Notes under the pieces: model-generated | Seen by the model: only the letters and a program-made list of their open reading frames with translations | Told to the model about the DNA's origin: nothing | The model's database searches: none | Shown here: in pieces, positions 17,070 through 26,243 of the stretch | Numbering within the stretch: position 1 is the stretch's first letter | Layout of the letters: every line of letters begins with the position of its first letter | From: Phaeobacter sp. 22II1-1F12B | Lineage (GTDB): Bacteria > Pseudomonadota > Alphaproteobacteria > Rhodobacterales > Rhodobacteraceae | DNA: 64,000 nucleotides | Direction: 5' to 3' | Assembly (NCBI RefSeq): GCF_002210165.1 | Contig: NZ_AQQP01000005.1 | Coordinates: 186,001 to 250,000, forward strand | Translations under genes and position numbers: made by a program

Positions 17070-17157
17070 TGGCGGAAGAGGTGGGATTCGAACCCACGGA
17101 TGCTTTCACATCGCCGGTTTTCAAGACCGGTGCAATCGACCACTCTGCCACTCTTCC
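17070..17157 (-). tRNA. tRNA-Ser (anticodon TGA)
   Basis: The minus strand folds as a class II tRNA. The acceptor stem GGAAGAG/CTCTTCC uses 17151-17157 and 17074-17080. The anticodon loop is CTTGAAA with anticodon TGA on the stem ACCGG/CCGGC region, and there is a long variable arm and a T-arm GTGGG-TTCGAAT-CCCAC. The discriminator G is at 17073 and an encoded CCA occupies 17070-17072. Confidence 0.95.
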
Positions 17158-17423
17158 TATTGCAACCAAAGTCGGCGCAATCAGCACCGGTCCGTCATGA
17201 CGTCAAGAGCCATGCATCGCACCCGTGCAGATGGCGGTTTATGCGCGAGACTACATTCAGGCAAGCAAAAAACCGGTAAATCTCATCCAGTTTGGATCAG
17301 GAGACTTTCAAAGATCGATTTTAGCCGATATGATTTTGTCAATCGGGGATCATTCACCCCGGAGCAGCAGACCGGAAAACCGGCAGCAGGGCAAAAAAGC
17401 CCGAAATCAGGCAAAGGACTTCG

Positions 17424-18473
17424 ATGATGAGCGAAGCAGCATTGGGCAGAAGGCATGGCATCCGTCTGGCGGGCGCCTTACTTGCCACCGCCGCCCTAAG
17501 TGCGTGTTCCGAGGGTGACTCGCTGGCATTCCTGCAACCAAAATCCGAAGGGGTCGAAGTTGCGCGCAACGAGACTGCGACCACCAAGCTGGTCGAAAGG
17601 GATGTAGAGGCGCCGGACGTCTTCTCAGCCACCGAAGCGGGGTTGTGGGACGGGCGCCCATCGCTGGGCGGCGTTTGGGTGGCTCACCCGGATGTTTCCG
17701 AACCCGAACGCGTGATCATCCGTAATACCTCGAACGACAAGTTTGTCATCGGAGCCCTATTCCGGCGTGAGCGGGACATTCCCGGTCCCCGCCTTCAGGC
17801 AAGTTCGGATGCCGCCGCCGCGCTTGGAATGCTGGCAGGTGCGCCTGTACAGTTGAACGTCACCGCCTTGCGCCGCGAAGAAGTTTCGCCTGAACCCAGT
17901 GCCGCACCTGTAGCCGCCGCGCCGGTGGCCGAGGAACCGGCTGACACGGATGCCGAAATCGCAGATGCCGCAGCGATTGCTATAGCTGATACCGCCGCAC
18001 CGATTGAAACCGCGCCCGAAGCCGAGGCCGAAGTTCTCGACACCGCAACAGCAACGACCGCAAACGCAGAGCAACCGGCCACGAAGAAGAGTTGGTTTGG
18101 TGCCGGGTTGTTTGGCAAACGCAACAAGGATGTCGGCGAGCCCCTGAACGCGCTTGACCCGCAGCCCATTGCCGCTTTGGCTCCCAGCGTTGAAACCAAA
18201 CCGCTGGCCAGCTCGTCACCGCCGCCCCGGAAATCATCTCTGGAAAAGCCCTATGTGCAGATCGGCATTTTCAGCGTAGAAGAGAACGCGAATAACACTG
18301 CCGATCAGATGCGTAACAACGGCATCGTGCCAACCGTGTTTGAACAATCCTCCAATGGCAAGGAATTCTGGCGGGTCGTCGTTGGCCCGGCGCAATCCAG
18401 TTCCGAACGCGCGTCCCTGCTGAAAAAGATCAAGGGAATCGGCTTTTCGGATGCCTATGCCGTGACCAACTGA
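17424..18473 (+). CDS. SPOR-domain lipoprotein
   Basis: A 349-residue protein with a lipoprotein signal peptide (hydrophobic residues 14-27, lipobox LSAC with acylated C28). A middle region rich in Ala, Pro and Glu (about 155-275) is probably disordered, and a C-terminal SPOR domain (about 270-346, beginning PYVQIGIFSVEENA) binds septal peptidoglycan. The next gene is a D,D-carboxypeptidase, a common pairing that suggests a role at the division septum. ATG 17424 and ATG 17427 are adjacent; an AAAGG box lies about 8 bases upstream. Confidence 0.85.
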   Translation: MMSEAALGRRHGIRLAGALLATAALSACSEGDSLAFLQPKSEGVEVARNETATTKLVERDVEAPDVFSATEAGLWDGRPSLGGVWVAHPDVSEPERVIIRNTSNDKFVIGALFRRERDIPGPRLQASSDAAAALGMLAGAPVQLNVTALRREEVSPEPSAAPVAAAPVAEEPADTDAEIADAAAIAIADTAAPIETAPEAEAEVLDTATATTANAEQPATKKSWFGAGLFGKRNKDVGEPLNALDPQPIAALAPSVETKPLASSSPPPRKSSLEKPYVQIGIFSVEENANNTADQMRNNGIVPTVFEQSSNGKEFWRVVVGPAQSSSERASLLKKIKGIGFSDAYAVTN

Positions 18474-18487
18474 CAGGAGCCTTTTTG

Positions 18488-19654
18488 GTGACTATTGCTG
18501 CCCGTTTCGTTGCCGCGCCGCTTGCGCTCATTTTCTTTGCCCTGCCCGCCTATGCTTTTGATACCAAGGCGCGGGCTGCCTATGTTCTGGACCAGACCAC
18601 GGGCACCATCCTTATGGACAAGAATGCGCATGAGCCCCTGCCGCCGGCCTCCATGTCAAAACTCATGACTCTTTACGTGGCTTTCGAGGCTATTCGCGAC
18701 GGCAGGCTGACGCTTGACGAACGTCTGCCCGTGTCCAGCCACGCCATGAGCTACGGCGGCTCGACAATGTTCCTCGACACGCAGGATCAGGTCCGCGTCG
18801 AGGATTTGCTGCGCGGCATCATCGTGCTGTCCGGTAACGACGCCTGCGCCGTTATCGCCGAGGCGTTAAGCCCGGATGGAACAGAACCGGGATTTGCCCG
18901 CTACATGACACAGCGCGCCGAGCAGATGGGGCTTGAGAATTCAACCTTCATGAACTCGAACGGATGGCCGCAGGCAGGTCACCGTATGTCGGTGCGCGAC
19001 CTTGCCGTTCTCGCGCGGCATTTGATCGAAGACTTCCCGGAATTCTATCCGCTCTTCGCGGAAACGCAGTTTGAATTCGACGGGCGCGCACCGTCGAACG
19101 TCAACAACCGCAACCCGCTCCTGAACATGGGTATCGGTGCGGACGGGCTAAAGACCGGCCACACGAACGAAGCAGGCTATGGTCTTGTGGGATCGGCCAA
19201 GCAAGGCGACCGCCGTGTCATCTTCGTTATTTCCGGCCTCGACAGCGAACGTGCCCGGGCAGAGGAGGCAGGCGCCATCGTTAACTGGTCGTTTCGCCAA
19301 TTTGCCGAAAAAACCGTCGCCAAGGCCGGTGAACCAATCGCCGAAGCCGAAGTCTGGATGGGACGCGAGCAGACGGTAAGCCTTGTTGCCCCGGACGATC
19401 TGGAAGTTTTGCTTCCGGTCCTTTCGTCGGGTCCACTTACTGCGGAAGTCGTTTATCGTGGACCTATCGAAGCACCGATTGAACAGGGTCAGCAATTGGC
19501 GGAACTCGTCATCACGCCAGAGGAACTGCCCGAAGTTCGGCTGCCGCTTGTCGCGGAGCATGCGGTGCCCTACGGCGGCTTTTTGGTCAAAGTCCGCACA
19601 GCGGCAGAACTGTTGCTTGCGCGCTTTACCCAAGGACCGGCGGAACAGACGTGA
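18488..19654 (+). CDS. D-alanyl-D-alanine carboxypeptidase (peptidase S11)
   Basis: A 388-residue penicillin-binding protein of the DacA/DacC/DacF class that trims the terminal D-Ala of peptidoglycan pentapeptides. The three active-site motifs are present: SMSK (SxxK, about 57-60), SGN in VLSGNDAC (about 117-119), and KTG in DGLKTGHT (about 222-224). A signal peptide covers residues 1-24 (ends PAYA-F). The C-terminal part (about 265-370) is the PBP5-type beta domain, ending in an amphipathic stretch for membrane contact. GTG 18488 with AGGAG at 18475-18479 is preferred. The stop overlaps tmk by four bases (GTGA). Confidence 0.92.
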   Translation: MTIAARFVAAPLALIFFALPAYAFDTKARAAYVLDQTTGTILMDKNAHEPLPPASMSKLMTLYVAFEAIRDGRLTLDERLPVSSHAMSYGGSTMFLDTQDQVRVEDLLRGIIVLSGNDACAVIAEALSPDGTEPGFARYMTQRAEQMGLENSTFMNSNGWPQAGHRMSVRDLAVLARHLIEDFPEFYPLFAETQFEFDGRAPSNVNNRNPLLNMGIGADGLKTGHTNEAGYGLVGSAKQGDRRVIFVISGLDSERARAEEAGAIVNWSFRQFAEKTVAKAGEPIAEAEVWMGREQTVSLVAPDDLEVLLPVLSSGPLTAEVVYRGPIEAPIEQGQQLAELVITPEELPEVRLPLVAEHAVPYGGFLVKVRTAAELLLARFTQGPAEQT

Positions 19655-20295
19655 CGGACAAGCCTGCCGCGCTGAACGCCGGCTGTTTCATCACTTTCGA
19701 GGGGATTGACGGATCGGGCAAATCCACGCAGGCACGGTTGCTTGCCGAAACGCTGCGTGAGCAAGGCTTCACCGTTCGCCTTACGCGGGAACCGGGCGGA
19801 TCGCCCGGAGCCGAGGAAATCCGCGCGCTTGTTCTTGAAGGCGATCCCGAACGCTGGTCGGCGGAATCGGAGATACTCCTGTTCACCGCCGCGCGACGCG
19901 ATCATATCGAACGGACGATCTTGCCCGCTCTTAAGGCGGGAGAGATCGTGATTTGTGACCGTTTCGCGGACAGCACCCGGATGTATCAGGGGTTGTCCCG
20001 GGGCGACCTGCGCCAGATGGTCGATCAGCTTCACGAGCTGATGATCGGGCTGGAGCCAGACCTGACGTTGTTGATCGATATGGACCCCGAAACCGGTCTG
20101 GACCGTGCGCTTGCCCGCAAGGGCAGCGAGGAACGTTTCGAAGATTTCGGACCGGATCTGCAACGCCGCATGCGGCAGGGATTCCTCGATCTCGCTCAGG
20201 AGTTCCCGGAAAGATTCCGCATCGTCGATGGGAACCAGAAGGTTGAAACCATAGCTGCACAGCTGTTCGGGATCGTGCTAAAGCACATCGCATGA
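19651..20295 (+). CDS. tmk: thymidylate kinase
   Basis: A 214-residue dTMP kinase making dTDP. The P-loop is FEGIDGSGKSTQARLL (about 16-31), the DR(F) motif is ICDRFADSTRMYQG (about 106-119), and TREPGGSPGAEEIR carries the dTMP-binding residues. The start is GTG, overlapping the previous stop. It overlaps holB by four bases (ATGA). The tmk-holB pairing is conserved in many bacteria and ties dTTP supply to the replication clamp loader. Confidence 0.96.
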   Translation: MTDKPAALNAGCFITFEGIDGSGKSTQARLLAETLREQGFTVRLTREPGGSPGAEEIRALVLEGDPERWSAESEILLFTAARRDHIERTILPALKAGEIVICDRFADSTRMYQGLSRGDLRQMVDQLHELMIGLEPDLTLLIDMDPETGLDRALARKGSEERFEDFGPDLQRRMRQGFLDLAQEFPERFRIVDGNQKVETIAAQLFGIVLKHIA

Positions 20296-21413
20296 GTGAA
20301 GAAAACGACCGACCGGATCAGGCGCCCGGTGCCCCCCATCCCCGCGATACCACCCGGCTGATCGGGCAGGATCACGCCGAGCACGCGTTTCTCGAGGCTT
20401 TTGCCTCGGAAAGACTTCACCACGGCTGGTTGATCACCGGTCCGAAAGGCGTCGGTAAAGCCACGCTTGCGTGGCGGATTGCCCGTTTCTTGCTGGCCAC
20501 CCCCGATGCTGGGGAGGACGCTGGCATGTTTGGCGCGCCCCCTCCACCGACGACCTTGGACATATCACCGGATCACCCCGTTTCGCACCGGATGGCCGCA
20601 TGGGCCGAGCCCGGTCTTGCCTGCATTACCCGTTCGATCAACGAAGACACCAAAAAGCTGCGTAATGAAATCGTGGTTGAAGACATCCGCAAACTCGGGA
20701 AGTTTTTCGGACTTTCCGCCGCCGACGGCGGGCGTCGCGTGGTGATTGTCGACAGCGCGGACGAGATGAACACAAGTGCCGCGAACGCCTTGCTGAAAAT
20801 GCTCGAAGAGCCGCCTGCGCGCACGACGCTTTTGCTTGTGTCGCATCAGCCCACGCGCCTGCTGCCGACCATCCGCTCCCGGTGCCGTATCCTCAGGCTG
20901 TCGCCTCTTGGCCCGGACGACATGGCCACCGCGCTGGCCCAAACGGGCATCGAGCTGCCGCAGAATAGCGATCATCTTGCCGCCCTGGCATCGGGATCGG
21001 TTGGAGCTGCCCTGCGCATCGCTGCCCTTGGAGGCATGGAGATGTACGCCGAGCTGGTCGGATTGCTTGCCAGCATGCCGCGCACTGATCGCGCGCGCGC
21101 CCTCGCTCTTGCAGAAGCAGCGGCCCAGAGAAACGCAACAGACAAGTTCGAACTGCTTTTGAACATGTTCGATATCCTGATGTCTCGTCTGGCGCGGACC
21201 GGAGCAACGGGCGAAGCTCCCCTGCCAGAAGCCTGCATCAACGAGTCCGAAACGCTTCGCTCGCTTGGTGGAAACGCTCAAAAAGGCCGCGCATGGGCGG
21301 AAGTTTCTGCCGAGATCACGGCGCGCACCCGGCATGGCAAGGCGGTGAACCTTGACCCCGCCTCTCTTGTCCTAGATACGGTCTTCAAGATGCAGGAGAC
21401 CGCTGCCCGCTAG
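20292..21413 (+). CDS. holB: DNA polymerase III subunit delta'
   Basis: A 373-residue clamp-loader subunit. It shows the RuvB-like AAA fold with HGWLITGPKGVGKATLAWRIA (about 48-65), a Walker B-like VVIVDSADEMNTSAANALLKMLEEPP (split here across about 150-175), and the sensor segment LLLVSHQPTRLLPTIRSRC. As expected for delta', the P-loop is imperfect. It lies between tmk and tatD in the conserved tmk-holB-tatD order. Confidence 0.93.
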   Translation: MSEENDRPDQAPGAPHPRDTTRLIGQDHAEHAFLEAFASERLHHGWLITGPKGVGKATLAWRIARFLLATPDAGEDAGMFGAPPPPTTLDISPDHPVSHRMAAWAEPGLACITRSINEDTKKLRNEIVVEDIRKLGKFFGLSAADGGRRVVIVDSADEMNTSAANALLKMLEEPPARTTLLLVSHQPTRLLPTIRSRCRILRLSPLGPDDMATALAQTGIELPQNSDHLAALASGSVGAALRIAALGGMEMYAELVGLLASMPRTDRARALALAEAAAQRNATDKFELLLNMFDILMSRLARTGATGEAPLPEACINESETLRSLGGNAQKGRAWAEVSAEITARTRHGKAVNLDPASLVLDTVFKMQETAAR

Positions 21414-21476
21414 GGCCGTCTCATCGCAACGGCACGCGTCGCGCGACCAAAGCAAGCCAAGAAGACACCAAGGCGT

Positions 21477-22283
21477 ATGACTCAGACACCAGAAATTACC
21501 GATAGCCATTGTCATATCGACTTTCCCGATTTTGAGAACCAGGTTGAGCAGATCATTGAAAATGCGGCCGACGCTGGCGTAACCCGAATGGTGACGATCT
21601 GCACACGGCTGAAAAACGAACCGAAAGTTCGCAAGCTTGCCGAGGATCATGCCCCCGTTTTCTATGCTGCCGGTACGCACCCAATGAGCGCCGCCGAGGA
21701 GCCGCTGACCTCGGTGGAGGAGCTTGTCAAATTGGCGCAGCATCCCAAGTTCGTTGGCATCGGAGAAACGGGTCTCGATTATCACTACACAGCCGAAAGC
21801 GCCGAGATCCAGAAGCAGTCCTTGCGGATCCACATTGCCGCAGCGCGGGAAACGCAGCTGCCGCTGATCATCCATTCGCGCGCGGCCGACGATGATATGG
21901 CGCAGATCCTCACCGAAGAATACAAGGCCGGTGCTTACCCCTGTGTGATGCATTGCTTCTCTTCCGGGCCCGAACTGGCCAAAGCCGCAATCGATCTGGG
22001 GTTCTACCTGTCCATGTCAGGCATCGCGACTTTCCCGAAAAGCCAAGAGGTGCGCGACATCTTTGCGGTCGCGCCGGTGGACCGCATCCTTGTCGAAACG
22101 GACAGCCCCTATCTGGCGCCGAAGCCATTCAGAGGAAAGCGTAACGAACCTGCCTATACGGTGCACACGGCAAAGGTAGGCGCCGAGCTTTTCGGCATGG
22201 ATTACCCGAGCTTTGCAGCCCAGACGCAGGAGAATTTTGATCGCCTCTTTGCCAAGGCCGCGAAATACGAGGACGCTGCCTGA
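21477..22283 (+). CDS. tatD: TatD family metal-dependent hydrolase
   Basis: A 268-residue TIM-barrel deoxyribonuclease of the TatD family. Metal ligands are visible in DSHCHIDF (about 9-16), GETGLDYHY (about 97-105), LIIHSRAADDD, MHCFSSG and ETDSPYLAPKPFRGKRNEP. Members are 3'-5' exonucleases or D-aminoacyl-tRNA deacylases. The stop overlaps the next start by one base (TGATG), so the two are probably co-translated. Confidence 0.93.
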   Translation: MTQTPEITDSHCHIDFPDFENQVEQIIENAADAGVTRMVTICTRLKNEPKVRKLAEDHAPVFYAAGTHPMSAAEEPLTSVEELVKLAQHPKFVGIGETGLDYHYTAESAEIQKQSLRIHIAAARETQLPLIIHSRAADDDMAQILTEEYKAGAYPCVMHCFSSGPELAKAAIDLGFYLSMSGIATFPKSQEVRDIFAVAPVDRILVETDSPYLAPKPFRGKRNEPAYTVHTAKVGAELFGMDYPSFAAQTQENFDRLFAKAAKYEDAA

Positions 22284-23080
22284 TGGGAGAAATGCGCTTT
22301 ACCATCCTCGGGTGCGGGTCTTCCGGCGGGGTTCCAAGACTGGGCGGTCACTGGGGCGACTGCGATCCGACAAACCCCAAGAACACCCGGCGCAGATGTT
22401 CGATGCTGATCGAGCGGGAAGGACCGGATGGAACGACCACGGTTCTGATCGACACGACTCCTGACCTGCGACAGCAGCTTCTGGATGCGAAAATCGGCAA
22501 GCTCGACGCAGTCGTCTACACGCATTCCCATGCCGATCACGTGCACGGGATTGATGACCTCCGCATGATCGTCTTCAACATTCGCGCTCGACTTCCCGTC
22601 TGGGCGGATGGCGACACGCAGAACGCGCTGTTTTCCCGGTTTGGATATGCCTTCGTACAACCCGAAGGCTCACCCTACCCTCCGATCCTCGAGATGAAGA
22701 CCATTGACGGCCCCTTTGAAATCGACGGACCCGGCGGCAAGATCGACCTCAGGCCGTTCCGCGTCGCCCACGGCTCTATCGACAGTCTCGGGTTCCGCAT
22801 CGGCGATCTTGTCTATCTGCCGGATGTGGCAGAAATCTACGACGAATCCTGGAGCGCGCTCGAAGGGCTGGACTACTTCATCGTCGACGCGCTGCGGCGC
22901 GACCCGCATCCCACGCACTCGCATCTTGCGCGAACGCTCGAATGGATCGAACGCCTGTCCCCCGCAAACGCGGTCCTCACAAATATGCATATCGATCTCG
23001 ACTACGAGACGGTGACGCAGGAAACACCATCGAACGTCAGCTGCGCCTATGACGGCATGACGATCCGCATTCCCGTATAA
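22283..23080 (+). CDS. MBL-fold hydrolase, PhnP-like
   Basis: A 265-residue metallo-beta-lactamase-fold protein with the opening LGCGSSGGVPRLGGHWGDCD and the zinc motif THSHADHVHGIDDLR. This is the pattern of the PhnP-type cyclic phosphodiesterase group. It commonly follows tatD in alphaproteobacteria, so the gene is probably a housekeeping phosphodiesterase and not part of phosphonate breakdown. No phn genes are nearby. Confidence 0.88.
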   Translation: MGEMRFTILGCGSSGGVPRLGGHWGDCDPTNPKNTRRRCSMLIEREGPDGTTTVLIDTTPDLRQQLLDAKIGKLDAVVYTHSHADHVHGIDDLRMIVFNIRARLPVWADGDTQNALFSRFGYAFVQPEGSPYPPILEMKTIDGPFEIDGPGGKIDLRPFRVAHGSIDSLGFRIGDLVYLPDVAEIYDESWSALEGLDYFIVDALRRDPHPTHSHLARTLEWIERLSPANAVLTNMHIDLDYETVTQETPSNVSCAYDGMTIRIPV

Positions 23081-23098
23081 GATCAGGATCGAACCTTA

Positions 23099-24037
23099 AT
23101 GTTCCAGAGCCTGATCGACGTCATCCTGCCTGTCTTTCTGGTGATCGGCGCAGGCTATGGATGTACCCGGGCCGGATACCTGAATGCGGAACATATCAAC
23201 GGTCTGATGAAGTTCACGCAGGGCTTTGCCGTGCCCTGCCTGCTCTTCAATGCGATTTCGCATATCGATCTGGCCTCGGGGTTTGACCCGCGGCTGCTCG
23301 CGTCGTTTTACATCTCGGCCGCCTTGTGTTTTTCAGTGGGCATCACCGGTGCGCGCCTGCTTTTCAAACGCGACTGGGAAGACTGCGTTGCGATCGGATT
23401 CGCCTGCCTGTTCTCGAACTCGGTCCTGCTTGGCCTGCCTATCACCGAGCGCGCCTTTGGGCCCGAAGGATTAACCGGCAACTACGCGATCATCGCCTTC
23501 CATGCGCCATTTTGCTACGGCCTTGGCATCACGGCTATGGAGCTGGTGCGGGCGCGCGGCAAATCCAGTGGCGCTTTTATCGGAGCGGTCTTTTCGGCAA
23601 TGTTCCGAAATGTGCTCGTGATCGGGATCGCGATGGGCTTCATCGTCAATATCTCGGGGTACACCATCCCGGCGGTCGTGGATGACGCGCTCGCGCTCAT
23701 CATCCGCTCCGCCCTGCCCTGTGCGCTATTCGCCCTTGGCGGTGTGCTTGTTCAGTACCGGCCCGAGGGCGATTTCCGTGCCATCGCTTTTGTGTGCACC
23801 ATTTCTCTGATGCTGCACCCTGCCCTTGTCTGGGCCTTCGGGTCAGCCACGTCGCTCAAGCAGGACCTTTTCCGCTCGGCGATCATGAACTCCTCGATGG
23901 CACCCGGCTTCAACGCCTATATCTTCGCCAATATGTACGGTCGCGCCAAACGGGTCGTGGCTTCATCGGTTCTTATCGCCACGGGTGCCTCGCTGGTCAC
24001 CGTCTGGTTCTGGCTGATCATGCTGGGGGCGCATTAG
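23099..24037 (+). CDS. AEC family transporter (auxin efflux carrier-like)
   Basis: A 312-residue membrane protein with about ten hydrophobic segments arranged as two halves, typical of the AEC family of bacterial organic-acid permeases and efflux carriers. It starts with MFQSLIDVILPVFLVIGAGYG and contains the family-like segment GLPITERAFGPEG. The stop codon is interlocked with that of the convergent thioesterase gene (24034-24037). Substrate not inferable. Confidence 0.88.
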   Translation: MFQSLIDVILPVFLVIGAGYGCTRAGYLNAEHINGLMKFTQGFAVPCLLFNAISHIDLASGFDPRLLASFYISAALCFSVGITGARLLFKRDWEDCVAIGFACLFSNSVLLGLPITERAFGPEGLTGNYAIIAFHAPFCYGLGITAMELVRARGKSSGAFIGAVFSAMFRNVLVIGIAMGFIVNISGYTIPAVVDDALALIIRSALPCALFALGGVLVQYRPEGDFRAIAFVCTISLMLHPALVWAFGSATSLKQDLFRSAIMNSSMAPGFNAYIFANMYGRAKRVVASSVLIATGASLVTVWFWLIMLGAH

Positions 24038-24468
24038 GGCAAGGGATCAAGTAGCGCCCTCAGAGGTGCCATTTCGCCCGCCCTCATGCGGCCGTCCTTT
24101 TGAATGAACAGCCCGCGGATCTCGCTTCCGGATACCACAACCCTGTCACCCACCTTGCCCTCATACCCAAGCGTCAGGGTCTTGTCGCTCCACTTTTCGA
24201 TGGACAGGACAAGAGACATCTCATCCCCCTCAACCGCCGGGGACGGGAAGTTGGCTTTGACGTCGATCAGGCCGATTCCCTTGGCACCAAGCTGTGCACA
24301 GATCGCCTTGTGGCCCCCTGCCCGTTCGGCGAGGAAAGTATGGAAGCAACGATCAAACCAGCGGAAATAATTCGGATAGAAGACAATTGCAGCCGGATCG
24401 CAATGACCAAAACTGATGCTGATCGGCAGTGTGAATTCGCCCAACTTGATGTCCTTCCGTTTTGCCAC
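24034..24468 (-). CDS. acyl-CoA thioesterase, 4-hydroxybenzoyl-CoA thioesterase family
   Basis: A 144-residue hot-dog-fold thioesterase. The active-site region FGHCDPAAIVFYPNYFRWFD (about 20-39) has the catalytic aspartate (about D24) of the 4HBT family, followed by the long central helix. The substrate acyl group is unknown. Its last bases overlap the AEC transporter gene by four bases, with no room for a terminator between them. Confidence 0.88.
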   Translation of the reverse strand: MAKRKDIKLGEFTLPISISFGHCDPAAIVFYPNYFRWFDRCFHTFLAERAGGHKAICAQLGAKGIGLIDVKANFPSPAVEGDEMSLVLSIEKWSDKTLTLGYEGKVGDRVVVSGSEIRGLFIQKDGRMRAGEMAPLRALLDPLP

Positions 24469-24618
24469 TGGTCACGATACGTCCGGTCCTAGCCCAAGGC
24501 CAGCAAGTTTGAAAACCGGGCATCCAGCGTTTGGCGATATAAAGCGTCTGGAACTTGCGAAGTGAACCGAAAGCACGGAGCGAAACGACTCACGCATGCC
24601 TTGCCGAAAGAGTGAAAG

Positions 24619-25017
24619 TTACGCTGAAAGAACGGCGGTCGCTTCAATTTCCACCAAAGCCTCGTCCTCGACAAGGCCAGCAACTACGACCATGGTCATT
24701 GCGGGGAAATGGTAGCCCATGATTTCACGATAGGCGCGGCCTACATCGGCCTGTCGTTTCACGTATTCCTGCTTGTCAGTAACATACCAAGTCAGCCGAG
24801 CGATATCTTCAACGGCTCCACCGGCAGACGTGACCACATCGCGGATATTCAGCAGAGCCTGACGCATCTGTCCGATGAAATCGGTGGTCTCGAATACCTG
24901 ATCGGCGTTCCACCCTATCTGACCGCCGACGAACAACACGCGACCTTCGGCAAGAATGCCATTTGCATAGCCTTTTGCCGGCTTCCATCCTTCGGGATGT
25001 ACGGTGATCGCAGCCAT
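24619..25017 (-). CDS. RidA family protein (YjgF/YER057c/UK114)
   Basis: A 132-residue protein of the RidA group, which hydrolyses reactive enamine/imine intermediates or acts in related pathways. Family-like parts are VLFVGGQIGWNADQ, the RQALLNIRDVVTSAGG helix and the C-terminal VEIEATAVLS with its conserved Glu. ATG 25017 is chosen because a GAGGGAG box lies just upstream and homology begins there; the in-frame ATG at 25074 would add 19 unrelated residues. A second RidA-like gene lies at 53074. Confidence 0.85.
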   Translation of the reverse strand: MAAITVHPEGWKPAKGYANGILAEGRVLFVGGQIGWNADQVFETTDFIGQMRQALLNIRDVVTSAGGAVEDIARLTWYVTDKQEYVKRQADVGRAYREIMGYHFPAMTMVVVAGLVEDEALVEIEATAVLSA

Positions 25018-25149
25018 TACGGAGTCTCCCTCATCATGCAGGGCGATTTTTCCCGTCTCGCCGAGAAACTTCAAGCCTAAAATATATTTTCAATAGAGTG
25101 ACGTTCTTGGCGTGCTCTCACGACACACCGGAAGGTTCCCAGAAACGAG

Positions 25150-25389
25150 TCAGAAAACCTTGAAGGTCATGGTCGTCAAAGACCTTTCTATGCCTTCGAT
25201 ATCAAGCAGATGGTCGTTGATGAACTTGCCCACATCAGCGTCCGCGGGGATGTAGAGTTTCATCAGCAGATCGAAATCGCCGCTGGTCGAATAGAGTTCA
25301 GAATGAATTTCCCGCAACGCGATGGCTTCGGCCACCTGGTAGGTTGTGCCCGGTTTGCAACGAATCTGAATGAAGACGCATGTTGACAT
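25150..25389 (-). CDS. stand-alone Lrp/AsnC ligand-binding (RAM) domain protein
   Basis: A 79-residue protein consisting only of the C-terminal sensor domain of Lrp/AsnC regulators: a first strand CVFIQIRCKPG, a helix, and SELYSTSGDFDLLMKLYIP, the usual ligand-pocket strand pair. There is no helix-turn-helix. Such orphan RAM domains form dimers or octamers and may bind amino acids or mix with full-length Lrp proteins. ATG 25389 is chosen; an upstream extension would run through the hisB promoter. It is divergent from hisB. Confidence 0.82.
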   Translation of the reverse strand: MSTCVFIQIRCKPGTTYQVAEAIALREIHSELYSTSGDFDLLMKLYIPADADVGKFINDHLLDIEGIERSLTTMTFKVF

Positions 25390-25540
25390 GACTAGGCCCC
25401 TATCGTGGTTTTTCAGGCAACCTGACATGCGGAACTTGGACACGCAATCCCCGCCACGGTTAAGCTGAAGGAAATGCAGAAATCCATTGGATTGGCCCGG
25501 TACGCTCCCTATAAGTCCGCAACAGTTAAGGAAATTGACC

Positions 25541-26128
25541 ATGCGACGCGCCGAAATCAAAAGAAAGACAGCAGAGACGGAAATCTCCGTGAAGATCAAT
25601 CTTGACGGCACCGGCACCTATGACAACCGCACAGGCGTCGGGTTCTTCGATCACATGCTGGACCAGTTGGCGCGCCATTCTCTGATCGACATGGAAATCA
25701 GCGCTAAGGGAGACCTGCATATCGACGATCACCACACCGTCGAAGACACGGGCATCGCGCTTGGCCAAGCCCTGTCGCAAGCCCTGGGTGACAAGCGCGG
25801 CATCCGCCGCTACGGCGAATGTCACCTGCCGATGGACGAGGCGCTGGTGCGCTGTGCGCTGGATCTATCGGGCCGAGCATATCTGAGCTGGGGGGTCGAT
25901 ATGCCGACGCCCAAAATCGGCGCCTTCGACACGGAGCTTGTTCGCGAATTCTTTCAGGCCCTTTCGGGAAATGGCGGCATAACCCTGCATGTTGACCGAA
26001 TACACGGTTTCAACAGCCATCATATTGCCGAAGCAGCTTTCAAATCGGTTGCCCGCGCCCTGCGACTGGCCGTCGAGCAGGACCCGAGAAAATCCGACGC
26101 CGTGCCCTCGACCAAGGGCACTCTCTGA
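25541..26128 (+). CDS. hisB: imidazoleglycerol-phosphate dehydratase
   Basis: A 195-residue monofunctional HisB, step six of histidine biosynthesis. Manganese-binding motifs are present: [24 protein letters not shown] and [13 protein letters not shown]. The phosphatase domain found in the E. coli bifunctional protein is absent, normal for alphaproteobacteria. ATG 25541 has an AAGGA box about 9 bases upstream; an earlier in-frame ATG at 25487 lies in the divergent promoter area. Confidence 0.96.
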   Translation: MRRAEIKRKTAETEISVKINLDGTGTYDNRTGVGFFDHMLDQLARHSLIDMEISAKGDLHIDDHHTVEDTGIALGQALSQALGDKRGIRRYGECHLPMDEALVRCALDLSGRAYLSWGVDMPTPKIGAFDTELVREFFQALSGNGGITLHVDRIHGFNSHHIAEAAFKSVARALRLAVEQDPRKSDAVPSTKGTL

Positions 26129-26164
26129 AACTTTCGCTGCCGAAGATCGCGCTGGCGCGCGATG

Positions 26165-26184
26165 CCTCCGGCGGGGATATTTTT
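26165..26184 (+). terminator. weak terminator-like hairpin between hisB and hisH
   Basis: CCTC-CGGC-GGGG (26165-26176) can form a 4-bp hairpin with one U-G pair, followed by ATATTTTT at 26177-26184. The stem is short, so at most partial termination or attenuation between hisB and hisH is expected. From memory, a GCCTCCGGCGGGGATATTT-like string recurs between genes in related Rhodobacteraceae; I cannot verify this here. Confidence 0.3.
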
Positions 26185-26243
26185 GACCCAAAGAAGGGGG
26201 CCGGTCATCGCGACGGGCGCCCCTGTTGATCGGGAAGAGTACG

